From positions 2,788,427-2,852,426 of the forward strand of contig JADCRD010000001.1 of NCBI GenBank assembly GCA_014946745.1: 64,000 nt of DNA. The letters are read 5' to 3'. Both the position numbers and the translations under genes were made by a program. The notes under the pieces were generated by a model that saw nothing but the letters and a program-made list of their open reading frames with translations, ran no database searches and was not told the DNA's origin. The number at the start of each line of letters is the position of its first letter. The first letter of the stretch is position 1. Origin of the DNA: Lysobacterales bacterium. Its GTDB lineage: Bacteria; Pseudomonadota; Gammaproteobacteria; Xanthomonadales; Xanthomonadaceae. Below are positions 45,917-55,811 of the stretch, one piece after another.

Positions 45917-47068
45917 TCAGCCGCGCAGGCCGAGCGCCGAATCCGCAGCTCCCTGCAGGTTCTGCGCCAGCACCGGCGCGCGGAGGTCTGAGCCGTTCGC
46001 GGCCAGAGCTTCGAGGGCGCGGTTCAGGCGCGGGCCGTGGGCAATCGAGGTCAGCTTCTGCGCGTACTGCGGGTCGGTGGCATAGCCAGCGCGCTGCAGG
46101 GCGGAGGCATAGGCTCGGCTGTCCGCCGCCACGGCCAGCGCTGGTGCATAGCGCGGACTGCCGCGCAGCAGGGCCACATAGTCGCTGAAGCTCTGCTCGA
46201 TGCTGTCGTAGGTGCGGAACTCGGCGCGCTCGGCCTGCATGCGGCCGTCGCGGAACTCCTGGGTCAGGTGCGAGGCGCGCTCGCCGCTCCAGCCGCGGCC
46301 CGCCTTGATGCCAAACAGATTGTGCCCGGCCTCGCCGTCGCGGGCGGCGGGCACATGGCGCCCCCAGCCGGTCTCGAGCGCGGCCTGCGCGACCAGCATG
46401 CGCGGATCGACCCCCAAGGCTTGGGCGGCGCGCTGGGCGTAGGGCCAGATGCGCTCGACGAACTGCTCGGGCGTCGACTTGCCGGCGCTGAGCGCCGCCA
46501 CGCCCGGTGGCTTGGCGGCCGCCGGCCGCTCCAGCGGACGCGATTCGCGTGTCGGCGCGGCCTGAACCGCATCGCTCCGCGGGGCCGAGCTGGCAGCTCC
46601 GCTGGCAGCACCCTCGCCGCGCCCGCCGACCTGATGCAGTGCCGCCTCGCGATCGATCCGCTGCGCCGGCAGCAGCCGCGCATAGCCTTCGAGCGAATAC
46701 GCCCGGCCGGGCTGCGCGATGTGCACGGGCAAGGCCTCTTCGTCACTGCGGCCTTCGAGCGCGGCCTGCTGCTGGCGCAGCGAGCGCTCGATCAGCGGTG
46801 CCAGACCGAAGCCCGCGCCCTGGCTTGCGCTCTTCACCACCTCACGGTCGTGCATTTCGCGGAACAGGCCCGACTGGCCCGGGAACAGCGCGTCGCCCTC
46901 GCCCAACGAGGACTCGCGCATGGTCTTCAGCATCTGCTCGACGAACAGGGCCTCGAACTGGCGCGCGGTGTCGGCCAGCTTGTCGCCCGCCTTGGGCGCG
47001 GCGGGCGCGCTGGTCGCCAGCCGGTTCATCAGTGCGAGATCAGGAATGCGCGCGTCCATGGGCGGCAA
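45917..47068 (-). CDS. flgJ: Flagellar rod assembly protein/muramidase FlgJ
   Basis: A 383-residue dual-domain protein. The N-terminal rod-cap domain (about 20-110, ARQFEALFVEQMLKTMRES) is followed by a Ser/Ala-rich linker and a C-terminal peptidoglycan hydrolase (glucosaminidase) domain with QFVERIWPYAQRAAQALGVD, ETGWGRHVPA and the catalytic Glu region. Full-length FlgJ, unlike the single-domain form of some alpha- and epsilonproteobacteria. 3 bp separate it from flgI. Confidence 0.95.
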   Translation of the reverse strand: MPPMDARIPDLALMNRLATSAPAAPKAGDKLADTARQFEALFVEQMLKTMRESSLGEGDALFPGQSGLFREMHDREVVKSASQGAGFGLAPLIERSLRQQQAALEGRSDEEALPVHIAQPGRAYSLEGYARLLPAQRIDREAALHQVGGRGEGAASGAASSAPRSDAVQAAPTRESRPLERPAAAKPPGVAALSAGKSTPEQFVERIWPYAQRAAQALGVDPRMLVAQAALETGWGRHVPAARDGEAGHNLFGIKAGRGWSGERASHLTQEFRDGRMQAERAEFRTYDSIEQSFSDYVALLRGSPRYAPALAVAADSRAYASALQRAGYATDPQYAQKLTSIAHGPRLNRALEALAANGSDLRAPVLAQNLQGAADSALGLRG

Positions 47069-47071
47069 ACC

Positions 47072-48190
47072 TCAGATGATTTCCAGCTCGGCGCGCAGCG
47101 CGCCGGCCTGCTTCAGCGCTTCAAGAATGGCGATCAGATCGCCCGGTGCGGCGCCGACCTCGTTCACCGCGCGCACGATCTCCTCCAGCGAAGTGCCGCC
47201 CTCCATCAGCACCATGCGGCTCTCCTTCTGCTCGACCTGCACGTTGCTGGCCGGCGCGGCCACGGTCTCGCCCTCGGCCAGCGGATTCGGCTGGCTGACT
47301 TCGACGCGCTCGGCGATGCTCACGGTAAGCGAGCCATGCGCCACCGCGGCCGGCATCACCCGCACGCCAGCGCCGATCACGATGGTGCCGGTGCGCGCGT
47401 TCACCACGACCTTGGCCGGCGCGTCGCCGGGCGTGAGCTCCAGGTTCTCCAGCTGGGCCATGAAGCCCACCCGCGCCGAGACGTCGAAGGGCGCGCGCAC
47501 GGCCACGCTGCCGCCATCGACGGCGCGCGCAGTCTCCGGCCCGTAGGTGCGGTTCACCGCTTCGACCAGGCGCTGGACGGTGGTGAAGTCGGCGCGGTGC
47601 AGGTCGAGCACGAGCTCCTCGCCATTGACGCTCATACCGTCAGGCACGGCGCGCTCGACGATCGCGCCGTTGGGGATACGGCCGGCGCTGGGCACGTTCA
47701 CCGAAATGCGCGAGCCGTCCGCGCCCTGCGCGCCGAAACCGCCGACCACGAGATTGCCCTGGGCGATCGCGTAGACCTCGCCATCAGCGCCTTTCAGCGG
47801 CGTCATCAGCAGCGCGCCGCCGCGCAGGCTGCCGGCGTTGCCGATCGAGGACACGGTGATGTCGATGGTCTGGCCCGGCTTGGCGAAGGGCGGCAGCTCG
47901 GCGTGGATCGCCACCGCGGCGACGTTCTTGAGCTGCGGATTCACGTTCGGCGGGATGGTCACGCCCAGCTCGTTGAGCATGGTCTTCAGACTCTGCACGG
48001 TGAACGGCGCCTGCGAGGTCTGGTCGCCGGTACCGTTCAGGCCCACTACCAGGCCGTAGCCGATCAGCGGGTTGCTGCGCACGCCGTTGACGCGGGCGAT
48101 GTCCTTGACGCGTTCGGCCACAGCCGGCGTTGTCGCGAGCAGCAGACCGATGAAAGCAGCGGAGATCAGGCGGCGCATGGGGCACCTCAC
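47072..48190 (-). CDS. flgI: Flagellar P-ring protein FlgI
   Basis: Forms the P-ring in the peptidoglycan layer. It has 372 residues including a signal peptide (cleavage around TPAVAE). The family segments [30 protein letters not shown] and the N-terminal mature region are intact. The start overlaps flgH by 4 bp (ATGA). Confidence 0.97.
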   Translation of the reverse strand: MRCPMRRLISAAFIGLLLATTPAVAERVKDIARVNGVRSNPLIGYGLVVGLNGTGDQTSQAPFTVQSLKTMLNELGVTIPPNVNPQLKNVAAVAIHAELPPFAKPGQTIDITVSSIGNAGSLRGGALLMTPLKGADGEVYAIAQGNLVVGGFGAQGADGSRISVNVPSAGRIPNGAIVERAVPDGMSVNGEELVLDLHRADFTTVQRLVEAVNRTYGPETARAVDGGSVAVRAPFDVSARVGFMAQLENLELTPGDAPAKVVVNARTGTIVIGAGVRVMPAAVAHGSLTVSIAERVEVSQPNPLAEGETVAAPASNVQVEQKESRMVLMEGGTSLEEIVRAVNEVGAAPGDLIAILEALKQAGALRAELEII

Positions 48191-48876
48191 ATCGGGAAGG
48201 CAGCGGACTGGAAGAAGCGGGTCAGCCAGCCCTGGGCATTGGCCTGGGCGAGGCTGCCGCGACCGCGGTAGGCGATCTGTGCGTCAGCCACGCGCGAGGA
48301 CAGGATGGTGTTGTCAGGGCCGATGTCGGCCGGGCGCACGATGCCCTGGATCTGGATGTGCTCGTTCGCCTGGTTGATGCGGATCCACTTCTGGCCACGC
48401 ACGACCAGATAGCCGTTGGGCAAGCGCTCGGCGACGGTCACCGTGACATTGCCGTCCAGGCGATTGCTCTGGGTGGAATTGCCGCTGCCCCCGAACTCGC
48501 TTTCTGCGCCCAGCTCGGAATCGAGCGTGCGGCCGCCGATTGTGGCGGGCGCGCCGAACAGGGTCGGCGCCGGCACCGCGACATTGGAGCTTTTCGACGC
48601 GTTGGTGCTGGACGTCGCGCTGGCCTGGGTGCGCTCGACCAGCTGCACGGTGAGGATATCGCCGACGTGGCGCGCCTTCTGGTCGGCAAACAGCGACAGC
48701 CCGCCCGTGCCGCCGCCGCGATAAATCGCGCCGGGCGCGGGCATTGGCGCCTGCGCATTCGAGGGGTAGCTGGGCTCGAAGCCGGCGGGCGGCAGGCTGG
48801 GGCCGCTTGCGGCGCAGGCGGTGAGCAGCAGGAAGCAGGCGACTGTGGCGGTGCGCGCGATCATGGCCGGGCTCAC
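48187..48876 (-). CDS. flgH: Flagellar L-ring lipoprotein FlgH
   Basis: Outer-membrane L-ring subunit. It has 229 residues from the GTG at 48874-48876; an ATG 12 bp later is possible. Lipobox LLTAC near residue 21. Family motifs [24 protein letters not shown] and [28 protein letters not shown] (in part) are clear. It overlaps flgG at its start and flgI at its end. Confidence 0.96.
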   Translation of the reverse strand: MSPAMIARTATVACFLLLTACAASGPSLPPAGFEPSYPSNAQAPMPAPGAIYRGGGTGGLSLFADQKARHVGDILTVQLVERTQASATSSTNASKSSNVAVPAPTLFGAPATIGGRTLDSELGAESEFGGSGNSTQSNRLDGNVTVTVAERLPNGYLVVRGQKWIRINQANEHIQIQGIVRPADIGPDNTILSSRVADAQIAYRGRGSLAQANAQGWLTRFFQSAAFPM

Positions 48877-49658
48877 AGGTTGTTGTTCAGATAGGCCAGC
48901 ATGCCGTCGGTGGTCGAGATCGCCTTGGCATTCATCTCGTAGGCGCGCTGGGTTTCGATCATGCTGACCAGCTCCTCGACCACGTTGACGTTGGAGCTCT
49001 CGAGCGCGCCCTGCTGCAGCAGGCCCAGGCCATTCAGGCCCGGCGTCGACTGCTGGGCCGGGCCGCTGGCGCCGGTTTCGACGAACAGGTTCTCGCCCTT
49101 GGCCTGCAGGCCGGCGGGATTGATGAAGTCGGTCAGGCTGACGTTGCCGATCTGGATCGGCTGGGCCTGGCCTGCGAGCTGGACCGACACCGTGCCGTCA
49201 TTGCCGATGGTCACGCTCTGCGCGCCCTCGGGAATCTGGATGCCCGGCTGCAGGGTGTAGCCCGAGGCGGTGACCATTTGGCCCTGGTTGTTGATCTGGA
49301 AGCTGCCATCGCGGGTGTAGGCGGTGCTGCCGTCGGGCAGCAGCACCTCGAAGAAGCCGCGGCCGTTGATGGCGAGGTCCAGCGCGTTGCCGGTCTGCAG
49401 CAGGTTGCCCTGGATGAAGTTCTTCTGGGTCGAGACCACGCGCACGCCGGTGCCGGTGGTCAGGCCCGAAGGCAGCTCGGTCTGCTGCGAGGAAGCGCCA
49501 CCCGGCTGGCGGATGTTCTGGTACAGCAGATCCTCGAAGCTGGCGCGACCGCGCTTGAAACCGGTGGTGTTGACGTTTGCGAGGTTGTTCGAGGTGACCG
49601 TCATGCGCGTCTGCTGCGCATCGAGACCGGTCTTGGCAACCCACAGGGACTGGAACAT
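48873..49658 (-). CDS. flgG: Flagellar distal rod protein FlgG
   Basis: Distal rod component. It has 261 residues, standard. It begins [19 protein letters not shown] with [25 protein letters not shown] and ends with the terminal helix [22 protein letters not shown]. 23 bp separate it from flgF upstream. Confidence 0.97.
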   Translation of the reverse strand: MFQSLWVAKTGLDAQQTRMTVTSNNLANVNTTGFKRGRASFEDLLYQNIRQPGGASSQQTELPSGLTTGTGVRVVSTQKNFIQGNLLQTGNALDLAINGRGFFEVLLPDGSTAYTRDGSFQINNQGQMVTASGYTLQPGIQIPEGAQSVTIGNDGTVSVQLAGQAQPIQIGNVSLTDFINPAGLQAKGENLFVETGASGPAQQSTPGLNGLGLLQQGALESSNVNVVEELVSMIETQRAYEMNAKAISTTDGMLAYLNNNL

Positions 49659-49681
49659 GGCTGTACTCCGATGCCGGGGGG

Positions 49682-50425
49682 CTAGCCGCCCATCCGCAGC
49701 AGGCTGTTGCTGGCGCGGGCGTTTTCGTCCGCGGTCTTGATCGAGCGGATCTGCATCTCGAAGCTGCGCGAGAGTTCGATCATCTTCACCAGCGCATCGC
49801 TGGCATTGACGTTGCTGCCTTCGAGCACGCCGGTCATCAGCACCGCGCCGCCCACGGGCGCCGCCGGCTCGCCGTCGCTGCGGCGGAACAGGCCGTCAGG
49901 CCCGCGGCTGATGTCCGCAGCCGGGGCCTCGACGACCTTGATGCGAGCGACGATGGCCTGGGTCTCGGGCCCCTGCCCCAGCGGCACAATCGAAATGCTG
50001 CCGTCGCCGGCGATTTCGAGCTTGGCGTGCGGCGGAATCGCGATCGGGCCGTTCTCGCCCAGCACCTGACGCCCACCTGCCGTAGTGAGCAGGCCGTTCT
50101 GGTTGACCTGCAGCTCGCCGCTGCGGGTATAGGCCTCGTTGCCCTCGCCGTCGGCCACCGCCAGCCACAGGCCTTCGCGCAGGGCGACGTCGGTGTCCTT
50201 GCCGGTCGACAGCAGCGGGCCCATGCGGTTGTCGAAGCCGCCGTCGACGCCGGTGGCGTCGTAGCGCGACTTCAGGCCGTGGCCTTCGATCTTGAAGGTC
50301 TCGGTATGCGACAGCAGCGCCCGGAACCCGGGCGTGCTGACGTTGGCGAGGTTCTGCGACACCGCCCCCTGCGCACGCAGGGTGCTGGCGGCACCGGTCA
50401 TCGCGACGTAGAGGGATTTGTCCAT
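49682..50425 (-). CDS. flgF: Flagellar proximal rod protein FlgF
   Basis: Rod protein of 247 residues. N-terminal [38 protein letters not shown] and C-terminal [28 protein letters not shown] (in part) are family-typical. It lies between flgE and flgG in canonical order. Confidence 0.96.
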   Translation of the reverse strand: MDKSLYVAMTGAASTLRAQGAVSQNLANVSTPGFRALLSHTETFKIEGHGLKSRYDATGVDGGFDNRMGPLLSTGKDTDVALREGLWLAVADGEGNEAYTRSGELQVNQNGLLTTAGGRQVLGENGPIAIPPHAKLEIAGDGSISIVPLGQGPETQAIVARIKVVEAPAADISRGPDGLFRRSDGEPAAPVGGAVLMTGVLEGSNVNASDALVKMIELSRSFEMQIRSIKTADENARASNSLLRMGG

Positions 50426-50450
50426 GACGCTCGCTCCGGGGCTTCGACGA

Positions 50451-51683
50451 TCAGCGGATGTTGATCACGGTCTGGGTGATCTGGTCGGCGGTCGAGATCA
50501 TCTGCGCGTTGGCCTGGAAGTTGCGCTGCGCGTTGATCATCTCGACCAGCTGCTCGGTGATGTCGACGTTGGAGGCCTCCAGCGCACCGGCCTGCAGCAG
50601 GCCCAGATTGGCGCTGCCCGGCGCACCGCGCTGCGGCTGCCCGGACTCACTGGTCTCGCCCCAACTGGTGTCGCCCAGCTTCTGCAGGCCCTGCACGTTG
50701 GAGAAGCCGGTCATGGCGATCTGCCCCAGCGGAATGGCCTGGCCGTTGGTGTAGCGGGCCGAGACGATGCCGTCCTCCGAGATGTCGAGGTTCGACAGGC
50801 GTCCCGTCGGATAGCCGTCCTGCACCAGACGGTTCACCGAGAAGGTGCTGCCGTACTGGGTAGACTCGCCAAGCTGCAGCGTGAGTTCGATGTCGTTGGC
50901 GCCCGTGGTGGGCGTGTACGGCGGCAGCGTGATCTCGCCGGTCGCGGGCGTGACCAGTTCACCCGCGGGTCCATACTCCAGGGTCTGCGCACCGCCCACG
51001 GCGGTTCCATCGATCTGGGTGTGGAGCTGCCATTCACCGGGGTTGGCGGTCTTGACGTAGTAGAAGGTCGCGTTGTGCGACACGCCCAGCGAGTCGTACA
51101 CGGTGACCGTGGTGGCGAAGTTGTAGGTCTGCGCGTCGGCCGGATTGAAAGGCGCCACGGTCGGAGGCACTGCATCGGCCGGCAGATTGGTACCGATCTC
51201 GACGATCGAACTGGCCAGCGGCGGCGCTTCGCCAAGCGCAAGCCGCAGATCGGTCAGCTGGCCGTTGTTGAAGCCGGTGATCTGGCCGGTGGCGGACACC
51301 GTCGGCGGGAACACCTGCAGGCGGTCGCCGACCGGATTCACCACGTAGCCTGCGCGGTCGACGCCGAAGTTGCCGGCGCGCGAGTAGACGGTCTGGCCAT
51401 CGCGATTCAGGGTGAAGAAACCATTGCCCGAGATCGCCATGTCGAGCGCGTTGTCGGTGAAGTTGATCGTGCCTTGGGCGAACTGCTGGGCGACGTTGGT
51501 GACGCGCACGCCCGCGCCAATGGCATTGCGCTGCAGGCCGTAGCCGGAGTTGGCGAAAAGATCACCGAACTCCGCGCGCGAGCGCTTGAAGCCGACGGTG
51601 TTGACGTTGGCGATGTTGTTGGCCGTGGTGTTGAGGCCGGCGGAAGCGGCATTGATGCCGCTCAGTGCGATGCGAAAGCTCAT
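50451..51683 (-). CDS. flgE: Flagellar hook protein FlgE
   Basis: Hook subunit of 410 residues. N-terminal MSFRIALSGINAASAGLNTTANNIANVNTVGFKRSRAEF (in part) and the C-terminal helix VDITEQLVEMINAQRNFQANAQMISTADQI (in part) flank variable hook domains. It follows flgD by 23 bp. Confidence 0.97.
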   Translation of the reverse strand: MSFRIALSGINAASAGLNTTANNIANVNTVGFKRSRAEFGDLFANSGYGLQRNAIGAGVRVTNVAQQFAQGTINFTDNALDMAISGNGFFTLNRDGQTVYSRAGNFGVDRAGYVVNPVGDRLQVFPPTVSATGQITGFNNGQLTDLRLALGEAPPLASSIVEIGTNLPADAVPPTVAPFNPADAQTYNFATTVTVYDSLGVSHNATFYYVKTANPGEWQLHTQIDGTAVGGAQTLEYGPAGELVTPATGEITLPPYTPTTGANDIELTLQLGESTQYGSTFSVNRLVQDGYPTGRLSNLDISEDGIVSARYTNGQAIPLGQIAMTGFSNVQGLQKLGDTSWGETSESGQPQRGAPGSANLGLLQAGALEASNVDITEQLVEMINAQRNFQANAQMISTADQITQTVINIR

Positions 51684-51706
51684 GGCGGTAGTCCTCTTCC
51701 GGCCTC

Positions 51707-52366
51707 TCAGGCCTGTCCGATGCGGGTGATGCGGTCAAAGGTGGTCGGGCCGACCCCGACCAGGTTCAGAACCACCCCTTGCGAGGTGTAGGAAACGCTT
51801 TCCACGCGGGTCGCCACCTGCACCTGGGCCGCCGTGGTGTTCTGTTTGGCGGTGATCCGGTACTCGCCGGTGGGCGCAGGCTGGCCATTGGCGTTCAGGC
51901 CATCCCAGCGGAAATCGGCGGCGCCGCCAGCGCGGGCCTCGACCACGAAGCTGCGCACCAGCTGTCCGCCCGGGGTGCGGACTTCCACCGTCACGGGGCC
52001 GGGGCCGGGGGCCTTGAGCGAACCCTGCACGCCGGATTCGCCCTCAAGGGTTGCGATGTTGGTGCCGATATAGGCACTACGACCGACCATGGAGGCCGCC
52101 TGGAGGGCTTGGGATTCGCCAAACATCAGGCCGAGGTTCTGCAGCCCGGTGTTCATCTGCTCGATGCCCTTGACGGTCGAGAACTGGGCCATCTGGCCGA
52201 TGAACTCGCCCTGCTCCATGGGCTTCAGCGGGTCCTGGTTCTTCAGCTGCTCGGTCATGAGACGCAGAAAATCCTGCTGCCCCATCTCGGTCCGCCGCTG
52301 CGGCCCGATCGAGGCTTGCTGTCGCACGCCCAGCTGGGTGTACAGGTCTGCACTGTTGACGCTCAT
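51707..52366 (-). CDS. flgD: Flagellar hook capping protein FlgD
   Basis: Scaffold for hook assembly. It has 219 residues: N-terminal MGQQDFLRLMTEQLKNQDPLKPM motif (about 28-50), the FLGT/FN3-like core with FRWDGLNANGQPAPTGEYR, and a short C-terminus. It follows flgC by 30 bp. Confidence 0.96.
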   Translation of the reverse strand: MSVNSADLYTQLGVRQQASIGPQRRTEMGQQDFLRLMTEQLKNQDPLKPMEQGEFIGQMAQFSTVKGIEQMNTGLQNLGLMFGESQALQAASMVGRSAYIGTNIATLEGESGVQGSLKAPGPGPVTVEVRTPGGQLVRSFVVEARAGGAADFRWDGLNANGQPAPTGEYRITAKQNTTAAQVQVATRVESVSYTSQGVVLNLVGVGPTTFDRITRIGQA

Positions 52367-52396
52367 GGTGATGCTCCAATGCGTGCAGGCGCGCGG

Positions 52397-52807
52397 TCAG
52401 CGGCCCACGTTGAGGGTGGCGAGCGCGAGTTCCCTGCTCGTGTTGAGCATTTCGACGTCCGCCTGGTAGGCGCGGGCGGCCGAGATCATGTTGACCATCT
52501 GCGCGACCGGGTCGATGTCCGGCGCGTAGACGTAGCCCTGCGCATCTGCCAGCGGGTTGCCAGGTTCGTAGCGCTTCAGCGGTTCGGCCTCGCTCTGCTC
52601 GATCCGGGTAACCCGTACACCGGCAAGTCCGGGCTGGGAGGGGTCGAGCACTTGGCTCTGGAACACGGGCTCGACCGGCTTGTAGACCGCCTGCGGATCG
52701 CCGGTGACGTTGCCGGCGTTGGCAAGATTGCTGGCGATCGTATTGAGCCGCACCGACTGCGCGGCCATGGCTTGTCCCGCGATATCGAAAATCTTCATCG
52801 ACGGCAT
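52397..52807 (-). CDS. flgC: Flagellar proximal rod protein FlgC
   Basis: Rod protein of 136 residues. IFDIAGQAMAAQSVRLNTIASNLANAGNVTG and the C-terminal MVNMISAARAYQADVEMLNTSRELALATLNV (in part) are diagnostic. It follows flgB by 5 bp. Confidence 0.96.
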   Translation of the reverse strand: MPSMKIFDIAGQAMAAQSVRLNTIASNLANAGNVTGDPQAVYKPVEPVFQSQVLDPSQPGLAGVRVTRIEQSEAEPLKRYEPGNPLADAQGYVYAPDIDPVAQMVNMISAARAYQADVEMLNTSRELALATLNVGR

Positions 52808-52812
52808 GGCGG

Positions 52813-53220
52813 CTAGTTCCCGGTGATCGCGGTCAACAGCCGGCGCACGCGACCGTCCACGAAGTTCAGGCTGGCGCGGTACTCGAACGCAGCGCGAGCG
52901 AAGGCAGCCTTTTCGTACTCGGCGTCAACGGTGTTGCCGTCCAGGCTGGGCTGCAGGGGCAGTCGGTAGACGAGATTGTCCGGGCCGGGCTCGGTCACTC
53001 CGCCTTGATGCCCGGCTTGCGTCTGGACTGGCGCGCCGGGCGGCGATTCGCCCATGGCACGCTGCAGGGCAGCCTGGAAATCGACGTCGCGCGCCTTGTA
53101 GTGGGGCGTGTCGGCGTTCGCGATGTTGGAAGCGAGCACCTGCAGGCGCTGCTGACGCAGGCTCAAGGCCGCGCCGTGCACGCCGAACAGGTTGCCGCCG
53201 ATGGGATTGGACTCGCTCAT
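52813..53220 (-). CDS. flgB: Flagellar proximal rod protein FlgB
   Basis: First rod protein of the operon, 135 residues. It contains LSLRQQRLQVLASNIANADTPHYKARDVDFQAAL (in part) and the C-terminal FEYRASLNFVDGRVRRLLTAITG. A near-perfect sigma-54 promoter sits 45-60 bp upstream and should drive flgBCDEFGHIJ (KL) expression. Confidence 0.96.
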   Translation of the reverse strand: MSESNPIGGNLFGVHGAALSLRQQRLQVLASNIANADTPHYKARDVDFQAALQRAMGESPPGAPVQTQAGHQGGVTEPGPDNLVYRLPLQPSLDGNTVDAEYEKAAFARAAFEYRASLNFVDGRVRRLLTAITGN

Positions 53221-53264
53221 GTCCGGCTCTCCGGAACGCCTGTTGCCAGGCTCGCTGGAGTAGC

Positions 53265-53280
53265 GGCAAGAGCTGTGCCA
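53265..53280 (-). promoter_or_regulatory. Sigma-54 promoter upstream of flgB
   Basis: On the minus strand, TGGCACAGCTCTTGCC matches the -24/-12 consensus TGGCACR-N4-TTGC with correct GG-to-GC spacing. It lies about 45 bp before the flgB start. Flagellar rod/hook operons are RpoN-dependent in many gammaproteobacteria and activated by FleQ/FlrC-type regulators, which lie outside this window. Confidence 0.85.
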
Positions 53281-53344
53281 GAGCTTTTGTCAGAGTTCTG
53301 ACGTCATTTTTGTGGCGCCCTCTGCGCGGAGGTCGGCGTCGGAA

Positions 53345-54280
53345 CTACACCTCTTCGGTCAAGCCCAGCATCTCGAAGCGGTCCAACACGCCCTCAGCGA
53401 GGTCGTCGGGACTGAACTTGGCAACAAACGCATTGGCGCCCACGTGCTCAACCATCGCGGTGTTGAAGATGCCGGACAGCGATGTGTGCAGCATCACCCA
53501 CAGATCGGACAACTCGGCATCGCGACGAATCTCGGTGGTCAGGGTGTAGCCGTCCATATCCGGCATCTCGATGTCGGAGATGACCATGGCGTAGTGCTCG
53601 GACGGCTTGATCCCGCGCTTGGCGAGGTCCTTGAGATGGTTCAGCGCCTTGCGTCCATCCGGCAGCAGCACGCAGCTGGCACCGAGGGTCTCGACCACGC
53701 CCTGGATCTGATGCTGGGCCACGCGCGAGTCATCAACGATGAGAACACGCACACCCGCTCCAGCCACGGCCTGCAGCCGCATCTCTTCGGAGAGCTGCGG
53801 CGCACCGCCTATGACTTCAGCCAGCACCTTTTCAACATCGATGATCTGGATGAGGTCCTCGTTGTAGCGCGTGACCGCCGTCAAATACGAACCGCCGCTG
53901 CTGTCCGGCGGCGGCTTCACGTTTTCGACTGCGATGTTGACGATGCGCTCGACCGCGCTGACCAGAAAGCCCTGCACCGAACGGTTGAACTCGGTAACGA
54001 CGAGGTAGTCGGAGCGGTCGAGGCTGGACTCGGGATGCCGGATGGCTGCACCGAGGTCCAGCACCGGTATGGAGCGCTTGCGGATATCGGCGAGGCCCAG
54101 CAGCGGTGGGCGCGACTGCGGCAGGGGCTGCAGCGGCGGACGCTTCAATACCTCCTGCACTTTGAAAACATTGACGCCAAAAAGCTGGCGCCCGCCCAGA
54201 CGAAAAAGCAGCAGGGCCAGACGATTGTGACCCGCCAGTCGGGTCCGCTGCTCAATGCGATCCAGCAGATCGGTGCTCAT
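53345..54280 (-). CDS. cheV: Chemotaxis coupling protein CheV
   Basis: A CheW-REC fusion of 311 residues. The CheW-like domain (about 15-160, LLFRLGGRQLFGVNVFKVQEVL; IPVLDLGAAI) couples receptors to CheA. The REC domain (about 177-305) has VLIVDDSRVAQHQIQ and phosphoacceptor Asp236 in VISDIEMPDMDGY. The start (54278-54280) follows a good SD AGGAG. It is divergent from flgA and transcribed toward flgB, though a promoter intervenes. Confidence 0.96.
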   Translation of the reverse strand: MSTDLLDRIEQRTRLAGHNRLALLLFRLGGRQLFGVNVFKVQEVLKRPPLQPLPQSRPPLLGLADIRKRSIPVLDLGAAIRHPESSLDRSDYLVVTEFNRSVQGFLVSAVERIVNIAVENVKPPPDSSGGSYLTAVTRYNEDLIQIIDVEKVLAEVIGGAPQLSEEMRLQAVAGAGVRVLIVDDSRVAQHQIQGVVETLGASCVLLPDGRKALNHLKDLAKRGIKPSEHYAMVISDIEMPDMDGYTLTTEIRRDAELSDLWVMLHTSLSGIFNTAMVEHVGANAFVAKFSPDDLAEGVLDRFEMLGLTEEV

Positions 54281-54500
54281 GCGCACTCCTGATGAGGGGC
54301 GAGCTGCCCCGCCGGAAGACCCCCGCGCGCACTCGCCAACTCGAGCAAAATGCGCGCGAATCAAACGCTTGCCGTTGACCCTCGAACGGGCCCAACGCCT
54401 TGCTGGGGAGCACGCGCGGCGCTGTGGTCACGCGGCCCAGCCATTCCGCCCACGGCGTGCAAGGTTTGCGCCGACGGCGCGCCAGCGCCCGCGCATCGAC

Positions 54501-54516
54501 GGGCATGCAGCTTGCA
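54501..54516 (+). promoter_or_regulatory. Sigma-54 promoter upstream of flgA
   Basis: GGGCATGCAGCTTGCA matches tGGCAyr-N4-TTGCa except for the first base; GG and GC elements are correctly spaced. It lies 35 bp before the flgA ATG. Confidence 0.75.
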
Positions 54517-54550
54517 CGCAGGGGCTGTCCCCTCGCTCGCCCGGTGTCCC

Positions 54551-55231
54551 ATGTCCTGCAAGCGCCTGATGGTCCGACTGCTCCTGCTGCTCGCCCTGCC
54601 CGCGTGCGCCTGGGCGGAGGGCGGCTTCGAGGCGGTTGAGCGCATCGCAGCAGCGGCGGTCTCAGCCGTTGCGCCGGACGCCGGCATCGACCCGCGCGTG
54701 CGCGCCGAGGCCGCCATCGACAGCGGTCTTCGCATGCCCGAATGCAGCGGCGGCCTCAGTGCACACGTGGGCCACCGCGGCGTTGCCGAAGTGAGTTGCT
54801 CAGGCCCAATGGCTTGGAAGCTGTTCGTGCCGGTAAAGGTCTCGCGGATGGGAGACACGCTGGTGCTTGCCCGACCGCTCGCGGCGGGACAACCCGTCAC
54901 CGCGGACCTCGTGCGCGTCGAAACCCGCGACCAGGCGGGCCTTGCCGCCGGTGCTCTCGAGCGACCAGAGCAGGCCATTGGCCGCATTGCCGCGCGCCCG
55001 CTTGCCGCCGGCAGCGCTCTCTCGACCGGGGATCTGCGCTCCCCAAGACTCGTCAAGCGCGGCGACCAGGTCACCCTGATCGCGCGTCGCGGGGGCTTGG
55101 AAGTGCGCAGCCAGGGTCGCGCCCTCGGCGAGGCCGGCGAGGCCGAACAGGTGAACGTCGAGAATCTGAGCTCGCGCCGACAGGTTCGCGGCATCGTCAA
55201 CGCCCGCGGCGAGGTTGAGGTGCTGCTGTGA
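54551..55231 (+). CDS. flgA: Flagellar P-ring chaperone FlgA
   Basis: Periplasmic chaperone for FlgI ring assembly. The product has 226 residues with a signal peptide ending around PACAWA, then an SAF/CBM-like domain with LARPLAAGQPVTADLVRVE and a C-terminal KRGDQVTLIARRGGLEVRSQGRAL. ATG at 54551 was chosen for the signal peptide; the in-frame extension upstream lacks one. It is divergent from cheV. Confidence 0.92.
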   Translation: MSCKRLMVRLLLLLALPACAWAEGGFEAVERIAAAAVSAVAPDAGIDPRVRAEAAIDSGLRMPECSGGLSAHVGHRGVAEVSCSGPMAWKLFVPVKVSRMGDTLVLARPLAAGQPVTADLVRVETRDQAGLAAGALERPEQAIGRIAARPLAAGSALSTGDLRSPRLVKRGDQVTLIARRGGLEVRSQGRALGEAGEAEQVNVENLSSRRQVRGIVNARGEVEVLL

Positions 55232-55526
55232 TGAGGGCGCGCTCAAGTCGTGCCTTTGGGGCCACACCGCTCGGTCATTGGACTTCAGCGCTGACGCTCG
55301 CGGCGAAAGCCCCAACAGCGTGTCGAATAGCTCCCCTGTTGGGAGTTGTTCGTGTTGGCGGTCCGGCGCAGGTCCGTACCGCCTCCCGACAAATCCATCG
55401 CTTAGGCGCTTGCTTTGTCGACTCGCCCCTCCTTGGCCCATCGAGCAGGCTGATTTTCAGCAGCCCGCTAAAGTCCCGCCGCGGGCGGCCGATAACCCCT
55501 GCACATGGCGGCACAGGGAGTACAGC
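55232..55526. other. 295-bp gap between flgA and flgM
   Basis: No gene was found. It carries the sigma-28 promoter (55469-55495) near its downstream end. The rest has no recognised structure; there is no clear terminator after flgA, so flgMN may also be read from the flgA promoter. Confidence 0.5.
55469..55495 (+). promoter_or_regulatory. Sigma-28 (FliA) promoter for flgMN
   Basis: TAAAGTCC (55469-55476), an 11-bp spacer and GCCGATAA (55488-55495) match the FliA consensus TAAAGTTT-N11-GCCGATAA, with a perfect -10. The expected start is about 8 bp downstream, and flgM begins 31 bp after the -10. Confidence 0.9.
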
Positions 55527-55811
55527 ATGAACACCAAGATCGACGGACTCGGCGGACCGCGGCTCGAACCGCAGGCGCGCCGCGTGGGCAGCCCGGGGCA
55601 GGATTCGGTCGGTGCGATCAGCAGCACCAATGCGCTTCGCTTGGACGACGACTCGGTGCAGATCAGCGCGACCGCCACGGCTGCCACGTCGGCGGGTTTC
55701 GATGCCGCGAAGGTCCAGCAGCTGCGTGCCGACATCGAAGCCGGACGCTATACCGTGGACGCGCGCGCGCTCGCCGCGCGACTGATGGAAATCGAAGGCA
55801 GCCTGAAGTGA
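55527..55811 (+). CDS. flgM: Anti-sigma-28 factor FlgM
   Basis: Binds FliA until hook completion, then is exported. It has 94 residues, standard. The C-terminal region VQQLRADIEAGRYTVDARALAARLMEIE is the conserved sigma-binding helix set. It begins MNTKIDGLG after GGGAG, and overlaps flgN by 4 bp. Transcribed from its own sigma-28 promoter, giving the usual feedback loop. Confidence 0.95.
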   Translation: MNTKIDGLGGPRLEPQARRVGSPGQDSVGAISSTNALRLDDDSVQISATATAATSAGFDAAKVQQLRADIEAGRYTVDARALAARLMEIEGSLK

